64,000 nt of DNA, from the NCBI GenBank assembly GCA_900471925.1, contig UCGV01000008.1:38914-102913 (forward strand). Direction: 5' to 3'. This document shows positions 1 to 8,840 of the stretch, one piece after another. The stretch is from Hyphomicrobiales bacterium. Its GTDB lineage: Bacteria > Pseudomonadota > Alphaproteobacteria > Rhizobiales > Rhizobiaceae. The translations under genes were made by a program, and so were the position numbers. Positions within the stretch are counted from its first letter, which is position 1, and every line of letters starts with the position of its first letter. The notes beneath the pieces were generated by a model that did not search any database, was not told the origin of the DNA, and worked only from the letters and a program-made list of their open reading frames with translations.

Positions 1-2
1 TG

Positions 3-1079
3 CGCCTGCAGGGCAAGGAGCCGCCGGCACTCTGGGTCGAGGATTTCGAGCGGCGCGGCGTGCGCTTCGATTTCGATGCGCCGGGCGCCACCCACGCCTT
101 CCGCACCGAGCCCTTCAACCAGATCGCCGTCAAGGCGTCGGGCGAACGCCATACGGATGGCTCGAGGGGCTCGCTGGAAATCCTGCTCGATCGCCTGGAA
201 CGCGGGCAGGGCGGCCGCATTTTCTGGAAGCCCTTCTATCGCCGCTCCGATTTCGACGACGAACGCTACCGGCCGATGTTCACCCCGCTTGCCGATGACG
301 GCCAGACGGTGAAGTTCAAGCTCTGGCTCGATCCGTGGAACGGCGACGGCCATCTGCGCGTCGCCCCCTATGTCCGCCGCGCCATGACCGGCACGATCGA
401 GGAGACCGGCGCCTGGCACGTTCCCTTGTCCGCCGGCTGGCAGGATTATGAATTCACCATTCCCGACGGCAAGGGCGAGGCGATCGACGAGATCGGTATT
501 CTCGTCGAATATTTCGGCCGCCTGAAATTCCTTGGCCGCCTCTTCCTTGCGGACTTCTCCGTTTCCGGCAAGGGCCGCACGGTGATCGATCCGGCCAGGG
601 AAGCGCTGGAATGGGGCGGCATCACCCGCTTTACCTGGAACCGCGGCCACTGGAGCCTGCAGCAGGGCCGCATCCATGCCCATACGGCAAGCGATGCCGA
701 TGCCTGGACCGGCAATGCCTATCTGCGCGATGCCAGTATCAAGGCGGACCTCAGGCCGCTTTCGGGTGCTTCGCATCTGGTCGTTGCCCGCGCGCAGGGG
801 ACGAGCCGCTTCTATGCCGGGGGCTTCCAGAATGGCGAAGCGGTGATCCTGGCCGAAAACCACGGCACCACCATCCTGGCGAAAGCGCCATTCACGGCGG
901 AATACAGCCACGACTACCAGGTCAACCTCACCGTCACGGGCGACAGGCTCAGCCTCTCGATCGACGGCAGCCTGGTTCTTGAAGCTGAGGACGCGACGTT
1001 GCGCTACGGCATGGCGGGGCTGCGCATGGCCTCGGCCGGCCGCATGTCGATCGGCCGGCTCGAGATCGTCGAGCTGTAA
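3..1079 (+). CDS. C-terminal part of a beta-sandwich (carbohydrate-binding-like) protein, cut by the left edge
   Basis: The reading frame is open from base 3 with no stop, so the true start lies outside the window; a GTG at 60 is only an internal codon. About 358 residues are visible, rich in beta-strand-forming and aromatic residues, with two repeated sandwich-like halves (roughly residues 40-190 and 200-358) resembling concanavalin/LamG-type or carbohydrate-binding domains. No catalytic motif is seen. It sits 20 bp upstream of a sugar ABC ATPase in one operon, so a role in handling a carbohydrate or glycoside substrate is likely. From memory, some rhizobial ADP-ribosylglycohydrolase-family proteins carry a similar tail next to ABC transporter genes; that is an inference and cannot be tested with the catalytic part missing. 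Confidence 0.6.
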   Translation, partial: RLQGKEPPALWVEDFERRGVRFDFDAPGATHAFRTEPFNQIAVKASGERHTDGSRGSLEILLDRLERGQGGRIFWKPFYRRSDFDDERYRPMFTPLADDGQTVKFKLWLDPWNGDGHLRVAPYVRRAMTGTIEETGAWHVPLSAGWQDYEFTIPDGKGEAIDEIGILVEYFGRLKFLGRLFLADFSVSGKGRTVIDPAREALEWGGITRFTWNRGHWSLQQGRIHAHTASDADAWTGNAYLRDASIKADLRPLSGASHLVVARAQGTSRFYAGGFQNGEAVILAENHGTTILAKAPFTAEYSHDYQVNLTVTGDRLSLSIDGSLVLEAEDATLRYGMAGLRMASAGRMSIGRLEIVEL

Positions 1080-1099
1080 CGCCCAAGGGGAGGAAGAAC

Positions 1100-2149
1100 A
1101 TGTCGGAGATCGAACTCAGGAATGTCGGCAAGAGCTATGGCAGTGTCGCCGTGCTCAACGACATCTCGCTCGATATGGGCGACGGCGAATTCGTCGTCCT
1201 CGTCGGACCCTCAGGCTGCGGCAAGTCCACGCTGTTGCGCATGATTGCCGGGCTGGAGGATATTTCCGCCGGCGAGATCACCATCGGCGGCAAGGTCGTC
1301 AACGACATGCCGGCGAAGGAGCGCGATATCGCCATGGTCTTCCAGTCCTACGCGCTCTATCCGCATATGAAGGTCGCCGAAAACATGAGCTTCGCCCTGA
1401 AGCTTGCCGGCGCGCCGAAAGCGGAAATCCGCAAGCGGGTCGAGGAGGCTGCCGGCATCCTCGGCCTCGAAAATCTGCTGGACCGCCTGCCGCGCGAGCT
1501 TTCGGGCGGCCAGCGCCAGCGTGTCGCCATGGGTCGCGCCATCGTGCGCGATCCGCGTGCCTTCCTGTTCGACGAACCCCTCTCCAATCTCGATGCGAAA
1601 CTGCGCGTAAAGATGCGCAGCGAGATCAAGAAGCTGCACCAGCGCCTTGGCAAGACCACGGTCTATGTCACCCACGACCAGACCGAGGCGATGACCATGG
1701 CCGACAAGATCGTCGTCCTTAACGGCGGCAAGGTCGAGCAGGTGGGCGCCCCGCTGGAACTCTACAACGACCCCGCCAATCTCTTCGTCGCCGGCTTCAT
1801 CGGCTCGCCGGAGATCAACCTGATCCCGGCAACGGTGGGACAAGGGGCGGCCATGACAGAAAGCGGCGTCGCCCTGCCGCTGGCAAACCCGCTGCGGCCG
1901 GGCACGGAGATCGTCTACGGCATCCGCCCACAGCATATCGTGCTTGATAAGGAAGGTGTGCCCGGCCGGATCAGCCTCGTCGAGCCGACCGGCGAGGACC
2001 AGGAACTCGTGGTCGACATGGGGGGCGAGGACATTTCAGTCGTCGTTCACGGCGGTCGGCTGCTCTCGGCCGGGCAGGATGTGAAGCTTGCGATCGATAT
2101 CGAGAAAGTGCTGCTCTTCGACAAGAGCAGCGGCGAGCGCATCCGATGA
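1100..2149 (+). CDS. Sugar ABC transporter ATP-binding protein (UgpC/MsmK/MalK type)
   Basis: 349-residue ATPase that would energise a carbohydrate importer at the inner membrane. It has Walker A GPSGCGKST near residue 36, signature LSGGQRQRVAMGRA near 134, Walker B with FLFDEPLSNLD, and the H-loop VTHDQ. Beyond about residue 235 comes the OB-fold regulatory domain typical of this family (EIVYGIRPQHI). The start has a strong Shine-Dalgarno (GGGGAGGAAG). It overlaps the next gene by 4 bp (ATGA). The permease and binding-protein genes are not visible and probably lie to the left of the window. The substrate cannot be read from the sequence. Confidence 0.93.
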   Translation: MSEIELRNVGKSYGSVAVLNDISLDMGDGEFVVLVGPSGCGKSTLLRMIAGLEDISAGEITIGGKVVNDMPAKERDIAMVFQSYALYPHMKVAENMSFALKLAGAPKAEIRKRVEEAAGILGLENLLDRLPRELSGGQRQRVAMGRAIVRDPRAFLFDEPLSNLDAKLRVKMRSEIKKLHQRLGKTTVYVTHDQTEAMTMADKIVVLNGGKVEQVGAPLELYNDPANLFVAGFIGSPEINLIPATVGQGAAMTESGVALPLANPLRPGTEIVYGIRPQHIVLDKEGVPGRISLVEPTGEDQELVVDMGGEDISVVVHGGRLLSAGQDVKLAIDIEKVLLFDKSSGERIR

Positions 2150-3363
2150 CAGGACATGCCGAAAGACAGTTCGATCCCACGGCGAAAGGCCCGCTTGCCG
2201 GCATCCGCGTGCTCGATCTCTCGCGGCTTGTCGCCGGCAACATGCTCTCGCTGCAGCTTGCCGATTTCGGCGCCGATGTGATCAAGATCGAACCGCCTTC
2301 AGGCGATCCGCTGCGCGACTGGAAGGATGACGGCCACTCGCTCTATTGGAAAACCTATAGCCGCAACAAGCGCTCCGTCATGCTGAACCTGCGTGAGAAA
2401 CCGGCGATGGACGCGCTCTGGGCGCTGATCGAGACAGCCGACGTCTTCATCGAGAATTACCGTCCCGGTACGCTGGAAGAGATGGGCCTTGCTCCCGATG
2501 TTCTCCACGCCCGCAACCCCGACCTGGTCATCGTGCGCATTTCCGGCTTCGGCCAGACAGGACCTTATGCGCAATTTCCCGGCTTCGGAACGATCGTCGA
2601 GGGCATGAGCGGTTTTGCCCATCGCACCGGCTTTCCGGATCGCGAACCGGTGCTGCCGCCGCTCGCACTCGCCGACATGATCGCCGGCGTCTATGGCAGT
2701 TCGGCCACCGTCACAGCACTGCTTGCCCGCGACCGCGGCCTCTCGCGCGGGCAGGTGATCGACCTTTCGCTGCTGGAGCCGATGTTTTCCGTGCTCGGGC
2801 CGGAAGCGGCGATCTACAAGGTGACCGGCAAGGTCAAGGAGCGCGCCGGCAGCGCCTCGAATACGGCTTCGCCGCGCAATGTCTATCGCTGCCGCGACGG
2901 CAAATATGTCGCGCTGTCGGGATCGACGCCGCAGGTCGCGCGCCGCATCTTCGATATTATCGGCCGCAGTGACATGAACGAGGATCCGCGCTTTGCCACC
3001 AATTCGGCGCGCGTCAGCAACCGCTCGCTGGTCGATGAGGCTGTCGGCGGCTGGTTTGCAGAGCATGATCATGACGCGGCATTGAAGATCATGCGCAATG
3101 CCGGCGCCACTGTCGGTCCGATCTACAGCATCGCCGATGCTGCTGAAGACGCGCATTTTTCCGGCCGCGAGATCATCGTCGATGCCGAGGATGGCGAGTT
3201 CGGCCACCTGCCGATGCACGATATCGTGCCCCGCCTTTCCGTTACACCGGGCGTCTGGCGCCATCCGGCGCCCTCGCTCGGTCAGCACACGGCCGAGGTG
3301 TTGGCCGAAGCCGGCCTCGATGCTGTTGCGATCGACGCCATCGTGAAGGGGAGCGGGGCATGA
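2146..3363 (+). CDS. CaiB/BaiF family (class III) CoA-transferase
   Basis: 405 residues, the usual size for family III CoA-transferases, which move CoA between carboxylic acids through an enzyme-bound aspartyl-CoA thioester. The N-terminus has the family pattern GIRVLDLSRLVAGN and DFGADVIKIEPP, followed by ENYRPGTLEEMGL; the putative catalytic Asp is in LADMIAG near residue 180. It overlaps both the upstream ABC ATPase and the downstream CitE-type gene by 4 bp, so the three are probably translationally coupled. Pairing with a CitE-like lyase suggests that an imported organic acid is activated to a CoA ester and then cleaved or hydrolysed. The actual acid is unknown. Confidence 0.92.
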   Translation: MTGHAERQFDPTAKGPLAGIRVLDLSRLVAGNMLSLQLADFGADVIKIEPPSGDPLRDWKDDGHSLYWKTYSRNKRSVMLNLREKPAMDALWALIETADVFIENYRPGTLEEMGLAPDVLHARNPDLVIVRISGFGQTGPYAQFPGFGTIVEGMSGFAHRTGFPDREPVLPPLALADMIAGVYGSSATVTALLARDRGLSRGQVIDLSLLEPMFSVLGPEAAIYKVTGKVKERAGSASNTASPRNVYRCRDGKYVALSGSTPQVARRIFDIIGRSDMNEDPRFATNSARVSNRSLVDEAVGGWFAEHDHDAALKIMRNAGATVGPIYSIADAAEDAHFSGREIIVDAEDGEFGHLPMHDIVPRLSVTPGVWRHPAPSLGQHTAEVLAEAGLDAVAIDAIVKGSGA

Positions 3364-4202
3364 GATTTCGTTCGCTGCTCTATGTGCCGGCTTCGTCTGA
3401 GCGCTTCATCGCCAAGGCGCATGAACGCGGAGCGGACGCGATCATTCTCGATCTCGAGGATTCCGTGGTACCCGCCGAGAAAGAGGCGGCCCGCGCGAGA
3501 CTGCCCGAGGCCGTCGCCGCCGTCGGGCGCAATGGTGCGACGGTGTTCGTGCGCATCAATTCCGAGCCCGAGTTACAGATGCCGGATGCCGAAGCTGCCT
3601 GCCGGGCGGGCGCCTTCGGCCTCTATGTCGCCAAGACGCGCTCTCTCAGCCGTCTGCATCTTCTCGCCTATCACCTGCAGACGCTGGAGCGGGAACTCCG
3701 CCGCGAGACGATGTCGTTCGTGCCGCTCATCGAGGATGCGGCCGCTGTGCTCGATGCGCGCTCCTTCGCCGGCTGCCAGCGCGTGCTCGCCCTTGCCGCC
3801 GGTGGCGAAGATCTGGCCGCCAGCATGGGCGGCGAGCCGCTTCCCGAGGTGCTGCGCCTGCCGAAGCTGATGGTGCACATGGCGGCAAAGGCTGCGGGCA
3901 AGCTCTCCTTCGGCACGCTGACGACGGTCGCCGACTACGGCGATCTCGAAGCACTCGACGCTGCCGCGCAGGAGGCGAGGCGCCATGGTTTCGATGGGGC
4001 GAGCTGCGTCCATCCCTCCGCGGTCGCCATTCTCAATGCAGCTTTTTCGCCGAGCCCGGAAAAGATCGACTGGGCGCGCCGCGTTATCGAGGCCGCCGAG
4101 AGCGCCGGAGCGGCCGGCAAGGGTGCGGCTTCGCTCGATGGAAAGATGATCGACGCGCCTGTCGTCGCAAGGGCCCGCGCTCTCTTGGGCGACAGGCTCT
4201 AA
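3360..4202 (+). CDS. CitE/HpcH-HpaI family lyase (malyl-CoA or citramalyl-CoA lyase-like)
   Basis: 280-residue TIM-barrel protein of the citrate lyase beta/malyl-CoA lyase family. Visible motifs are the N-terminal RSLLYVPASSERF, DLEDSV, the substrate Arg in FVRINS, the metal ligands Glu and Asp in PLIEDAA and GGEDLA, and CVHPSAV near the C-terminus. Stand-alone CitE-like proteins act on CoA thioesters rather than in citrate lyase complexes. Together with the upstream CoA-transferase this implies activation followed by retro-aldol cleavage or hydrolysis of a short branched or hydroxylated acid. Its stop overlaps, tail to tail, the stop of the opposite-strand HD-GYP gene by 4 bp. Confidence 0.9.
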   Translation: MRFRSLLYVPASSERFIAKAHERGADAIILDLEDSVVPAEKEAARARLPEAVAAVGRNGATVFVRINSEPELQMPDAEAACRAGAFGLYVAKTRSLSRLHLLAYHLQTLERELRRETMSFVPLIEDAAAVLDARSFAGCQRVLALAAGGEDLAASMGGEPLPEVLRLPKLMVHMAAKAAGKLSFGTLTTVADYGDLEALDAAAQEARRHGFDGASCVHPSAVAILNAAFSPSPEKIDWARRVIEAAESAGAAGKGAASLDGKMIDAPVVARARALLGDRL

Positions 4203-5389
4203 GCCGTCTGCAGTTGCAGCGGTCCGTCGCCGAAGCGATTATAGATGGTGCGAAAAGTATCGGCGATGGTCAGGAAGATATCGGTGAGATCGGGATCGAA
4301 ATGGCGGCCCTTCTCGGCGGCGATGATCGCAACGGCCTCGTCGTGCGGGAAGGCTGGCTTGTAGATCCGTTCGGAGACCAGTGCGTCATAGACATCGGCA
4401 ATCGCCATCAGCCGGCCGGAAAGCGGGATGTCGCTGCCCTTCAGGCCGTTCGGATAGCCGCTGCCATCCCATTTCTCGTGATGCGTATGGGCGATTTCCT
4501 GGGCGAGATCGAGGAAGGTGCTGGACACGCCGAGATGCTGCTGCGCATCGGCAATGGCGCGGCGGCCAAGCTCGGCATGGGTCTTCATGATCGCGAATTC
4601 CTGCTGATCGAGCCGGCCGGGCTTAAGAAGGATGGAATCGGGAATGCCGACCTTGCCGATATCGTGCAGCGGCGCCGATTTATAGATGAGGTCAATGACG
4701 GCATCGCTGAGCTGCAACGCGAAGGCCGGATGGGTCTGGGCCGCACGGGCAAGTGCGCGCACATAATGCTGGGTGCGGCGGATGTGATTGCCGGTCTCGC
4801 TGTCGCGTGTTTCGGCGAGCGAGGCCATGGCGAGGATCACCGCATCCTTTGCGCGCAGCGCCTCTTCCTTGGCGGCGGCGAGCGAATTGATGAGGGCGAC
4901 ATTGGTCATGCCGACGGCGGCACTATTGGCGATGCGCCTTAGAATATCGACGCTGTCGGGGCTCGGCCGGTGCTGATGTGCCCAATAAGCGCCGATCGCG
5001 CCGACCGGATCGTCTTCCCGCACCGGCACCATGACGAGGCTGCGCACGAAGGTCGGCCGGTAGGCGGCGTGCGGAATGCGGGCGTCGGCGTAGATATCCT
5101 CGATCACAGCCACTTCGCGATGGAGCATGGACCAGCCGGAGATGCAGTTTTCCAGCGGAAACCGCTGGCCCTTCCACAGCGGCGTGATCGCATCCTCGTC
5201 GGCATAATGGCACATGCCGTCTTCGCGCAGTACGAAGGTGATGCCATCGGCGCCAACCAGGCGCCGCGCCGTGCGGCGCACGGCACCCATGATCTCGCCG
5301 AGGCCGCGGGCCATGGAGATTTTCAAGGCCAGCGCGTCCATATCGGCTGGTATGAGGTCGGCGATCGACTGCACTGATAAAACGGTCAT
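4199..5389 (-). CDS. GAF and HD-GYP domain protein, probable cyclic-di-GMP phosphodiesterase
   Basis: About 396 residues from the ATG at 5389 (MTVLSVQS). A GAF sensor domain occupies roughly residues 30-170. The HD-GYP domain follows with HDIGKVGIPD and HHEKWDGSGYP, so the metal-binding HD pair and the GYP triad are intact; this domain hydrolyses cyclic di-GMP to pGpG/GMP. There is no membrane segment, so it is cytosolic. In-frame starts also exist at 5401 and, as TTG, at 5440; none has a convincing ribosome-binding site, so the start is uncertain by up to 17 residues. It is monocistronic and convergent with the CitE-type gene. Confidence 0.9.
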   Translation of the reverse strand: MTVLSVQSIADLIPADMDALALKISMARGLGEIMGAVRRTARRLVGADGITFVLREDGMCHYADEDAITPLWKGQRFPLENCISGWSMLHREVAVIEDIYADARIPHAAYRPTFVRSLVMVPVREDDPVGAIGAYWAHQHRPSPDSVDILRRIANSAAVGMTNVALINSLAAAKEEALRAKDAVILAMASLAETRDSETGNHIRRTQHYVRALARAAQTHPAFALQLSDAVIDLIYKSAPLHDIGKVGIPDSILLKPGRLDQQEFAIMKTHAELGRRAIADAQQHLGVSSTFLDLAQEIAHTHHEKWDGSGYPNGLKGSDIPLSGRLMAIADVYDALVSERIYKPAFPHDEAVAIIAAEKGRHFDPDLTDIFLTIADTFRTIYNRFGDGPLQLQTA

Positions 5390-5527
5390 GCGGGATCCCA
5401 TTCGAAACAGAATATGCGAAACGGGTGAGGGCACCGGCAAACAGCGGGCATGATCGCGCTATCACGTTAGCAAAGTCTAAATATTCTATGGCAGGTTGCA
5501 ACAGTCCACCTTGCCGAGCATCGCAAA

Positions 5528-5549
5528 TCCCGCCCAAAATTGGGCGGGA
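5528..5549. terminator. Perfect 22-bp palindromic hairpin downstream of the dienelactone hydrolase gene
   Basis: TCCCGCCCA, a short AT centre, then TGGGCGGGA: a 9-10 bp GC-rich stem. It lies about 50 bp past the stop of the minus-strand hydrolase gene and before the HD-GYP gene, where a terminator is expected. The T-run after it on the minus strand is short (TTT), so efficiency is doubtful. Confidence 0.55.
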
Positions 5550-5600
5550 TCGCCAGAACAGTTCCAGCAGAAGCGGGAACAGGAAATGCTTTTGTCGGCC

Positions 5601-6338
5601 TTAGCCGAGCGTTTCGGAGAAGAGTTCCAGCAGGCGTTTCCAGTGCCGTTCGGAACCCTTTTCATTATAGGTTTCGCCGCGGTCCGGTACCGTCCAGCCA
5701 TGCGATACGCCGACATAGTTCTCGATGATATGATCGACGCCGCCGGTGCGCAGCGCCTCGGCCAGCCGGGCGGATTGCTCGGGCGGGAAACTGCCATCGA
5801 CGCCGGCAACACCGATATAGACCCGCGCCTTGATATCGCCGGCAAGCCGATGCGGGCTGTCGGGTGCTTCGCTCGCGATATTGCCACCATGGAAGCTTGC
5901 GGCTGCCGCAATCCTGTCGGCATAGGTGGCCGCTGCCGTCAGCGCGCGTCCGCCGCCCATGCAGTAGCCGACGGCACCGACCGGACCGGAAACGCCTTCG
6001 GCCTCGAGCGTATCGAGGAAGGCCTTGCTGTCACGCTTGGTCATCTCCTGCGTCGTCTCGCGGATCATCGTCAGGATCTCGTTGCGCGAGGCCTCGTTGC
6101 CGAAGGAAGAGCCGTCGAATGGGCCATAGGCGCCGAAACGGTAGAAGAGATCGGGCAGCAGCACGATATAGCCGGCGGCGGCCAGACGTTCGCCCATGAT
6201 ATCGGTCGCTTCGCGTGGCCCGAGTGCATCCATGTAATAGAGGATGCCGGGCAGAACCTTGCCTTCACTGCCTTCCGGCCGGAAAATTGACGCCTTGGCA
6301 ACGCCGTCAGCCGTCGTGATTTCAATATCGCGTTTCAT
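5601..6338 (-). CDS. Dienelactone hydrolase family protein
   Basis: 245-residue alpha/beta hydrolase of the dienelactone hydrolase family, cytosolic (no signal peptide). The Cys nucleophile sits in the elbow GYCMGGG near residue 125, the acid is probably the Asp in GVAGVDGS near 180, and the His is in GVSHGW near 212, giving the Cys-Asp-His triad of the family. Related enzymes open dienelactones in aromatic degradation, but many members are general esterases and nothing nearby points to an aromatic pathway. It is the last core gene before the mobile element that begins near 6580. Confidence 0.9.
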   Translation of the reverse strand: MKRDIEITTADGVAKASIFRPEGSEGKVLPGILYYMDALGPREATDIMGERLAAAGYIVLLPDLFYRFGAYGPFDGSSFGNEASRNEILTMIRETTQEMTKRDSKAFLDTLEAEGVSGPVGAVGYCMGGGRALTAAATYADRIAAAASFHGGNIASEAPDSPHRLAGDIKARVYIGVAGVDGSFPPEQSARLAEALRTGGVDHIIENYVGVSHGWTVPDRGETYNEKGSERHWKRLLELFSETLG

Positions 6339-6703
6339 CGACCAATCCCTTTGATTTTATTGAAGCAGCAGCAAGGCCGCTGCCGCCAATCTCGCAAAGC
6401 TGGGCGACAGTCTCAAGACACGAATATGTGGGGGCATCACCGATCCCCCCATCCAGGGCGGTATGGACACTTCGGGCTCGCGGTGATTGTCTATTAACGA
6501 CGGGAAGACACCTTGTCCGCCATTACTTCACCCTTAAATCATTGACTACACTGCGCTTCTTTTAGCGCCGCTGCCCGTTACCCTAACGGCTACCCTAACT
6601 CGCGAAATTTTGGTCGACCCGCTATCGTGCACTCAATCGTCGCAGGTTGCTAAAATCCCGTTCTAGGCCGTGAACTCATAAAGTCGGCTTGCCGTCGAGG
6701 TCG
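6339..6703. other. Intergenic stretch holding the left boundary of the accessory region
   Basis: No credible gene. From about 6530 the composition becomes more AT-rich than upstream, and the ACCCTAAC direct-repeat pair at 6580-6599 marks the probable left end of the mobile element. The part at 6339-6480 presumably contains the promoter of the dienelactone hydrolase gene, but no clear -35/-10 pair could be picked. Confidence 0.5.
6580..6599 (+). repeat. Left arm-type direct repeat pair of the mobile element
   Basis: Two copies of ACCCTAAC separated by GGCT, giving a 12-bp period. The same arrangement (ACCCCAAC, TTTT, ACCCTAAC, also 12-bp period, same orientation) occurs at 15282-15301, directly in front of the integrase remnant. 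Short repeats of this kind beside integrase genes are commonly integrase arm-binding sites; that role is inferred. Confidence 0.55.
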
Positions 6704-7015
6704 TTAGCTTACTGCTCGTTCGAACTGGCTGGCGAACTTGACATTATATGCGTGAAATTCGCCTTCTGGCGTGATCACCAACTCGGTGATGTTGGCGCGT
6801 GGGAAGGTATCTTCAGCGGTATGATCGTCTATCTTCAGGCTGACGGTCAGCGCGCCGTCAACCGTATCGACCAGCTTGTAATCGTAAGAGACTGTTTCGC
6901 CAAAGCAGATGATTTCACTGCCTTGGACTATCAGTTCCGAATTTGGATCTTCCACGTCCAGCCACCGGCCCTGAATTTGGACAGGAAATGGTGCATCGCG
7001 TTCAAGCCGTTCCAT
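6704..7015 (-). CDS. Hypothetical protein, 103 residues, first gene inside the mobile element
   Basis: Start ATG at 7015 is supported by AAAGG seven bases upstream; the frame stays open further upstream but without a ribosome-binding site. The protein is acidic and looks beta-rich and soluble, with no signal peptide or membrane segment. I do not recognise a family. Position beside immunity-type genes and the small acidic character would fit an immunity protein, but this is only context. Confidence 0.55.
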   Translation of the reverse strand: MERLERDAPFPVQIQGRWLDVEDPNSELIVQGSEIICFGETVSYDYKLVDTVDGALTVSLKIDDHTAEDTFPRANITELVITPEGEFHAYNVKFASQFERAVS

Positions 7016-7130
7016 GATTAACCTTTCGATCCTGTTTCGTGCCACATTGGCATTCGACGATGGCGCGCAGCAATGGTTATTTTCCGGATGGCGGCTTTCA
7101 TAAAAGCCCGACTTCTGATTCAGCACCAGA

Positions 7131-7857
7131 ATGAGCCGATATGATCTAACCGACTTCGAGTGGAGCCTGATCGAACCGCTTCTACCCAATAAGCCGCGAG
7201 GGGTGCCACGCGTTGATGATCGTCGAGTGATGAACGGCATCTTCTAGGTTCTTCGATCCGGAGCCCCTTGGCGTGATGTTCCTAACCGATATGGACCATA
7301 TACGACTTGCTATAATCGTTTAAGGCGTTGGACGATGGCTGGAATCTCGGACAGCTTGATGGATGCCATCGCGCGCCCGTCGGATGATAGCATCGCGATG
7401 ATTGACGGCACTTCCGTTCGCGTACATCATTTAGCGGCAACGCTTAGAGCGGACCATCAGGATCGCTGCCTTGGGCGAAGTCGCGGTGGTCTTACGACTA
7501 AAATCCATGCCGTCGCTGATGGGAAAGGGTTGGCGATCAAAATTGCCATCATACCCGGTCATGCCCATGACCTGAAAGCAGCGAACGAACTGCTCGAAGA
7601 CCTTCCTCGGGCGTTATGCTTCTCGCAGACAAAGCGTATGACGCCGATTGGCTCCGAGAAAAGTTGAGAACCAAACGCTCTTGGGCGAATATTCCACCAA
7701 AATCCAACCGGAAGGGGCCACCCGTTTTAGCCCGTGGCTCTACAAGAAACGTAATCTTATCGAACGCCTCTTCAGTAAACTCAAATGCTTCCGACGAATT
7801 GCAACCCGTTATGATAAATTGGGCGTGACGTTTCTGGCTATGGTCAAACTGGCTTGA
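7131..7857 (+). pseudogene. IS5-family (IS427-group-like) transposase remnant
   Basis: The N-terminus (MSRYDLTDFEWSLIEPLLPN) and C-terminal pieces (RNLIERLFSKLK) are characteristic of IS5-family DDE transposases. The frame is broken at least three times: an in-frame TAG at 7245-7247, where the family has Trp (GIF-W-VLRSGAPWRD); a frameshift near 7320-7335; and another near 7610, after which the coding frame changes again. The middle part carries IDGTSVRVH with a catalytic Asp. It cannot make active transposase. Terminal inverted repeats could not be delimited with confidence. Confidence 0.85.
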
Positions 7858-8200
7858 CGAGACTTGAGCCAAGAGCCACGATCATTCGGTCCAACTGTTC
7901 AAGCGTATCCGTGTCAGCGCAATGCGAATGAAAGAGACGTGCTAGACTCTGGATAGTTCGAAGGACGGTCATTGCGGCATTATCATCGACAGGACGCATG
8001 CCGGCAATAGTGGTTGTGGGATAGCTTACTGCGGAGAGCTCTGTGCAAGTGCAGCCTACAAAATGGCTTACAGTCATTGAGTGAGTTCGCAGGTCTACCG
8101 ATCCCACCGCCATCATCGGTGGGGAGGCAAGTAGCCCAATCTCAGACCCTTTGTCGATCTCGACTGAAAGGCCCGCCGCCCTGACATCAGACGAAGCCAC
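7858..8200. other. Non-coding or decayed stretch between the transposase remnant and the HEAT-like gene
   Basis: A 118-codon minus-strand frame (start GTG at 8200) spans this interval, directly abutting the stop of the HEAT-like gene. Its sequence is unrecognised, it has no ribosome-binding site, and it contains the hairpin repeat at 8103-8123, so I do not call it a gene. It may hold remains of one. Confidence 0.4.
8103..8123 (-). repeat. Cassette-end element R1 (hairpin form)
   Basis: CCCACCG-CCATCAT-CGGTGGG: a perfect 7-bp stem with a 7-base loop. It is the 17-bp element CCCACCGCCCCATCATC seen at 8809, 10041, 10380 and 11087 with two C removed. It lies 78 bp past the stop of the HEAT-like gene. 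Confidence 0.6.
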
Positions 8201-8743
8201 CTACCTACTTCTGCGCCAGGAGTTTATTTCTTTAGCCAGTACCGGATCTTGTCGTAACTTTTCGATCGCAGCTACGCTAATAGCTGTCTTTGAATGTCTC
8301 AGGGGGCCAATCAACAGCACGCGGCTTTCCCCATTAGTGGGGTCTTCTGCTAGGCTGATCAGCTGCGGGAGCGTCTCTTCAGTCACCGATCCGGAAAGTG
8401 CACAAGCTAACGCCTCCTTGAAGCCCAGCACGAACTCCGTTTCCTCGCCGGGAAAGACCGGACCCTTCCCATCTCTTGCTTCAGCATATAGCTGAACAAC
8501 AAAGTCCCAATACTCGCTTGTTGCGGGGACCGCCAAAGCTCTGGCAATACCGCTTCGTGTGCGATCAGAGTACGAGAGTTGTAGATGCTTCATAAGGATC
8601 GGCACGAAACTGGGATATCCATCTCTGCTGTTAACCAGATCCCAAACTGACGCGATTTTCGCACCCGCCGCACGAAGCTCGGTGACTATAGGCTTTTCTT
8701 CATCGTGCAAGCGAGCGTCGCGAATGGTCCATATGTCCGTCAT
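8201..8743 (-). CDS. HEAT-like repeat protein of an immunity-gene cluster
   Basis: 180 residues from the ATG at 8743 (MTDIWTIRD), which has GGGGA just upstream; the frame extends 17 codons further but without ribosome-binding support. The protein is almost all-helical, with pairs of helices spaced 30-40 residues apart (for example FVPILMKHLQ, GIARALAVPA, GFKEALACAL, TLPQLISLAE), which looks like HEAT/Armadillo repeats. Such proteins are frequent among neighbours of SUKH immunity genes in polymorphic-toxin loci. No catalytic motif and no signal peptide. The specific toxin partner is not present. Confidence 0.65.
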   Translation of the reverse strand: MTDIWTIRDARLHDEEKPIVTELRAAGAKIASVWDLVNSRDGYPSFVPILMKHLQLSYSDRTRSGIARALAVPATSEYWDFVVQLYAEARDGKGPVFPGEETEFVLGFKEALACALSGSVTEETLPQLISLAEDPTNGESRVLLIGPLRHSKTAISVAAIEKLRQDPVLAKEINSWRRSR

Positions 8744-8808
8744 ACATTCCCCAAGTCGGCACGATGAACTTACATTCTTCAACGTTTGCGGCACAAGGGT
8801 CTACAACT

Positions 8809-8825
8809 CCCACCGCCCCATCATC
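8809..8825 (-). repeat. Cassette-end element R2
   Basis: CCCACCGCCCCATCATC, taken as the reference copy. It lies 15 bp past the stop of the broken SUKH gene and 65 bp before the start of the HEAT-like gene, in minus-strand order. Confidence 0.6.
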
Positions 8826-8840
8826 AAAGGCGGGTAGGAT

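Noticed and set aside
7844..8200. 118-codon minus-strand frame after the HEAT-like gene
   Set aside because: It starts with GTG directly at the previous stop, has no ribosome-binding site, contains a hairpin repeat and has no recognisable family.
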